Positions 5,514-7,622 of a DNA stretch of 7,622 nt are shown one piece after another. Origin of the DNA: Acidobacteriaceae bacterium. GTDB lineage: Bacteria > Acidobacteriota > Terriglobia > Terriglobales > Acidobacteriaceae. The stretch covers positions 17,298-24,919 of the forward strand of contig PLBX01000524.1 of NCBI GenBank assembly GCA_003135495.1, written 5' to 3'. A program made the translations under genes and the position numbers. The stretch's first letter is position 1. Each line of letters starts with the position of its first letter. Under the pieces are notes generated by a model. It ran no database searches. It was not told where the DNA came from and saw only the letters and a list, made by a program, of their open reading frames with translations.

Positions 5514-7481
5514 ATGGCCGAAGCCACCATCCCGCAAACTCACATCGACTCTACTTTGGACGAGCAGCGCAGCTTTCCACCGCCCGCGGAATTTTCTCAA
5601 AAAGCTCAAATCAAGAGCCTTGCCGAATACGACGCCTTATATAAGGAGTCAGTCGAGCAGCCGGAAAAATTCTGGGCCCGCGCCGCTGAAGAACTCCACT
5701 GGTTCAAAAAGTGGGAAAAAGTTTTGGAATGGAAAGCGCCCTGGGCCAAGTGGTTCCTAGGCGGAGAAATTAATCTCTCCTACAACTGCCTCGATCGCCA
5801 CGTGCAAACCGCGCGAAAAAATAAAGCCGCGCTCATCTGGGAGAGCGAGCCGGGAGAAGTCCGCACCTACACTTACCAGCAATTGTGGAAAGAAGTTCAG
5901 AAGTTCGCCAACGTCCTGAAGAATCTCGGCGTCCGCAAAGGCGACCGCATTGCCATCTACATGGGCATGACGCCCGAACTGCCAATCGCCATGCTGGCTT
6001 GCGCGCGCATTGGCGCGCCTCATTCAATCGTCTTCGGAGGCTTCTCGTCGAACGCGCTGGTCGATCGCATCCACGATTCCCACGCCGTGGCCGTCATCAC
6101 CCAGGATGGCTCCTACCGCCGTGGCGCCGAAGTAAGACTTTTCCCCGCCGTTGAAGAGGCGCTGAAGTCCTGCCCGTCGGTGAAAAATGTCGTGATCTAC
6201 AAGCGCACCGGAACTGCCATCAATACCACAGCAGGCCGTGATCACTGGTGGCACGAGGAAATGGCGAAGGCTTCCGACGAATGCCCCGCCGAGCCTCTCG
6301 ACGCCGAACATCCCCTCTACATCCTCTACACCTCAGGCACCACCGGAAAGCCAAAAGGCATAGTGCACACCACCGGCGGCTATTCCGTCGGCACCTATCT
6401 CACCACAAAATATATTTTCGATCTGCGCGAGGAAGACACCTACTGGTGTACCGCCGACATAGGCTGGGTCACCGGACACAGCTACATCGTCTACGGACCT
6501 CTCCAATGCGGAGCCACCAGCCTGATGTACGAGGGCGCCCCCAATACTCCGGAGCCCGACCGCTTCTGGTCCATCATCGACCGCCATCAAGTAAATATCT
6601 TCTACACCGCGCCCACCGCCATCCGCACTTTTGCAAAATGGGGAGACGAGTGGCCGAAGAAACACAAAATGGACAGCCTGCGCCTCCTCGGAACCGTAGG
6701 CGAACCCATCAACCCCGAGGCGTGGATGTGGTATCGCGATTTAATCGGCCACAACCGCTGCCCGATCGTCGATACCTGGTGGCAAACCGAAACCGGAGCC
6801 ATCATGATTTCGCCCATCCCCGGAGCCATCGCCACGAAACCCGGCTCCGCCACCAAGCCCTTCTTTGGAGTCGTCCCAGAAATCGTAACCATGGAAGGCA
6901 AGCCCGTGCCCTTAGGCTCCGGCGGTTACTTGGTTATCCGCCAGCCGTGGCCCTCCATGCTGCGCACCATCTACGGCGATCCCGACCGCTACGTGCAGCA
7001 ATATTGGTCGCAAATCCCGGGCACATACTTCACCGGAGACGGCGCCCGCAAAGATAAAGACGGCGATTTCTGGATCATGGGGCGCGTCGATGACGTGCTC
7101 AACGTCTCCGGCCACCGCCTAAGCACAATGGAGGTCGAATCCGCCCTGGTCGCCCACGAAAAAGTAGCCGAAGCCGCAGTAGTAGGACGCCCCGACGAGA
7201 TTAAGGGCCAAGCCATCTCCGCCTTCGTGACTTTGGAGCAGGGAGTTCCACCCACCGACGCCCTAAAAGAAGAATTGAAAAAGTGGGTGGTAAAAGAAAT
7301 AGGCTCGCTGGCCAAGCCGGATGATATCCGCTTCACCGACTCGCTTCCCAAAACCCGCAGCGGCAAGATTATGCGTCGTCTGTTAAGAGAACTAGCGAGC
7401 AGCGGTGAAGTAAAAGGCGATACTACAACTCTGGAAGACTTTGGAGTAATAGCAAAACTAAAAGAGCAAGACGAAGCCTAA
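5514..7481 (+). CDS. acs: Acetyl-CoA synthetase (AMP-forming), EC 6.2.1.1
   Basis: This encodes 655 residues, close to the usual length of about 650, starting at ATG 5514 with GAGG seven bases before it. It activates acetate to acetyl-AMP and then acetyl-CoA in the cytoplasm, feeding the TCA cycle and anabolism. The N-terminal half has the adenylate-forming fold, including the P-loop [11 protein letters not shown] (272-282) and DTWWQTETG (420-428). Residues that set acetate specificity in Salmonella Acs appear conserved: WVTG (V319/T320), GTVGEP (V395) and W423. The hinge and C-terminal domain show [13 protein letters not shown] (523-535). PKTRSGK (612-618) holds the catalytic Lys618, equivalent to the Salmonella Lys609 that is inactivated by acetylation. 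All core motifs are intact, so the enzyme should be active. A propionyl-CoA synthetase is less likely given W423. Nearest upstream gene is the double-YCII protein, 112 bp away; the GNAT gene is two genes upstream. Confidence 0.97.
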   Translation: MAEATIPQTHIDSTLDEQRSFPPPAEFSQKAQIKSLAEYDALYKESVEQPEKFWARAAEELHWFKKWEKVLEWKAPWAKWFLGGEINLSYNCLDRHVQTARKNKAALIWESEPGEVRTYTYQQLWKEVQKFANVLKNLGVRKGDRIAIYMGMTPELPIAMLACARIGAPHSIVFGGFSSNALVDRIHDSHAVAVITQDGSYRRGAEVRLFPAVEEALKSCPSVKNVVIYKRTGTAINTTAGRDHWWHEEMAKASDECPAEPLDAEHPLYILYTSGTTGKPKGIVHTTGGYSVGTYLTTKYIFDLREEDTYWCTADIGWVTGHSYIVYGPLQCGATSLMYEGAPNTPEPDRFWSIIDRHQVNIFYTAPTAIRTFAKWGDEWPKKHKMDSLRLLGTVGEPINPEAWMWYRDLIGHNRCPIVDTWWQTETGAIMISPIPGAIATKPGSATKPFFGVVPEIVTMEGKPVPLGSGGYLVIRQPWPSMLRTIYGDPDRYVQQYWSQIPGTYFTGDGARKDKDGDFWIMGRVDDVLNVSGHRLSTMEVESALVAHEKVAEAAVVGRPDEIKGQAISAFVTLEQGVPPTDALKEELKKWVVKEIGSLAKPDDIRFTDSLPKTRSGKIMRRLLRELASSGEVKGDTTTLEDFGVIAKLKEQDEA

Positions 7482-7487
7482 ACAGGA

Positions 7488-7544
7488 GGGGCTAGTTCGT
7501 GTTTAGGGGACTAGGCCCCGCTTGATCCGGAGTAAAAGGGGCTA
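7488..7544 (+). other. Set of inverted repeats that can pair alternatively, downstream of acs
   Basis: GGGGCTAG (7488-7495), CTAGGCCCC (7511-7519) and GGGGCTA (7538-7544) are related arms. The middle arm can pair with either the left or the right one, each with a one-base bulge (the extra G). A tight GGGG/CCCC stem (7506-7509 with 7516-7519) is a third option. There is no T-run, so it is not a classic intrinsic terminator, though it lies just after the acs stop at 7479-7481 and could terminate or protect the mRNA end. Confidence 0.45.
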
Positions 7545-7552
7545 TCCCATCA

Positions 7553-7622
7553 CCACACAGCATTAGCGGTTAAGTGGTGGCACATAGCCACACAGCACTA
7601 GCTTTTGGGTGGCGCAGCGGTT
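7553..7622. repeat. Imperfect 35-bp tandem repeat, running to the window edge
   Basis: Two units, 7553-7587 and 7588-7622, both begin with CCACACAGCA and share TAGC, TT and GTGG further in; about 22 of 35 positions agree. The right-hand unit ends exactly at the window edge, so further copies may follow. No gene is seen in 7482-7622. The GTGGCGCAGCG ending resembles intergenic repeats I associate with Acidobacteria, but this is from memory only. Confidence 0.5.

Noticed and set aside
5449..5760. 103-residue plus-strand frame overlapping the start of acs
   Set aside because: It is in another frame of acs, lacks a good ribosome-binding site, and its composition is Ser/Pro/Lys-rich without domains.
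6248..7057. 269-residue plus-strand frame inside acs
   Set aside because: It is an Arg/His-rich out-of-frame shadow of a fully conserved acs coding region.
7553..7622. CRISPR array
   Set aside because: Only two units, with 22 of 35 positions matching and no unique spacers between them.

Overview
This 7.6 kb window looks like chromosomal DNA of an acidobacterium (Terriglobia/Koribacter type). That is an inference from three things: a long secreted protein built of ASH ('choice-of-anchor D') and IPT-like repeats, a COG3375-type GNAT protein, and moderately GC-rich coding sequence. There is no rRNA, tRNA, mobile element, CRISPR array or phage gene.

Left part (1-3342), minus strand. The largest open frame enters from the left edge and ends in an ATG at 2171. 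It encodes at least 723 residues of a secreted Ig-like protein: signal peptide, four ASH repeats, two IPT-like repeats, and the start of an SbsA-type Ig-like domain (Big_5). The C-terminus lies outside the window. Upstream of it on the same strand is a 324-residue exported SH3b plus TPR protein with a GTG start. A hairpin with a T-run lies between the two, so they are probably separate transcription units.

Middle (3343-3658). A 316-bp divergent intergenic region carries an 11-bp tandem repeat and a degenerate repeat with GTG triplets about every 10 bp and a small UUCG-loop hairpin.

Right part (3659-7481), plus strand. Three genes run in the same direction: a COG3375-like GNAT acetyltransferase, an exported protein with two YCII domains, and a full-length acetyl-CoA synthetase (acs). 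The gaps are 72 and 112 bp, so a tight operon is not assured. Acs makes acetyl-CoA from acetate; a GNAT gene nearby recalls the acuA-acsA arrangement, but no functional link is shown. The last 141 bp carry inverted repeats that could pair in alternative ways and a 35-bp imperfect tandem repeat.

I found no clear new multi-gene system. The least routine items are the exported double-YCII protein, the paired cysteines in the ASH repeats, the SH3b-TPR protein and the two intergenic repeat clusters.
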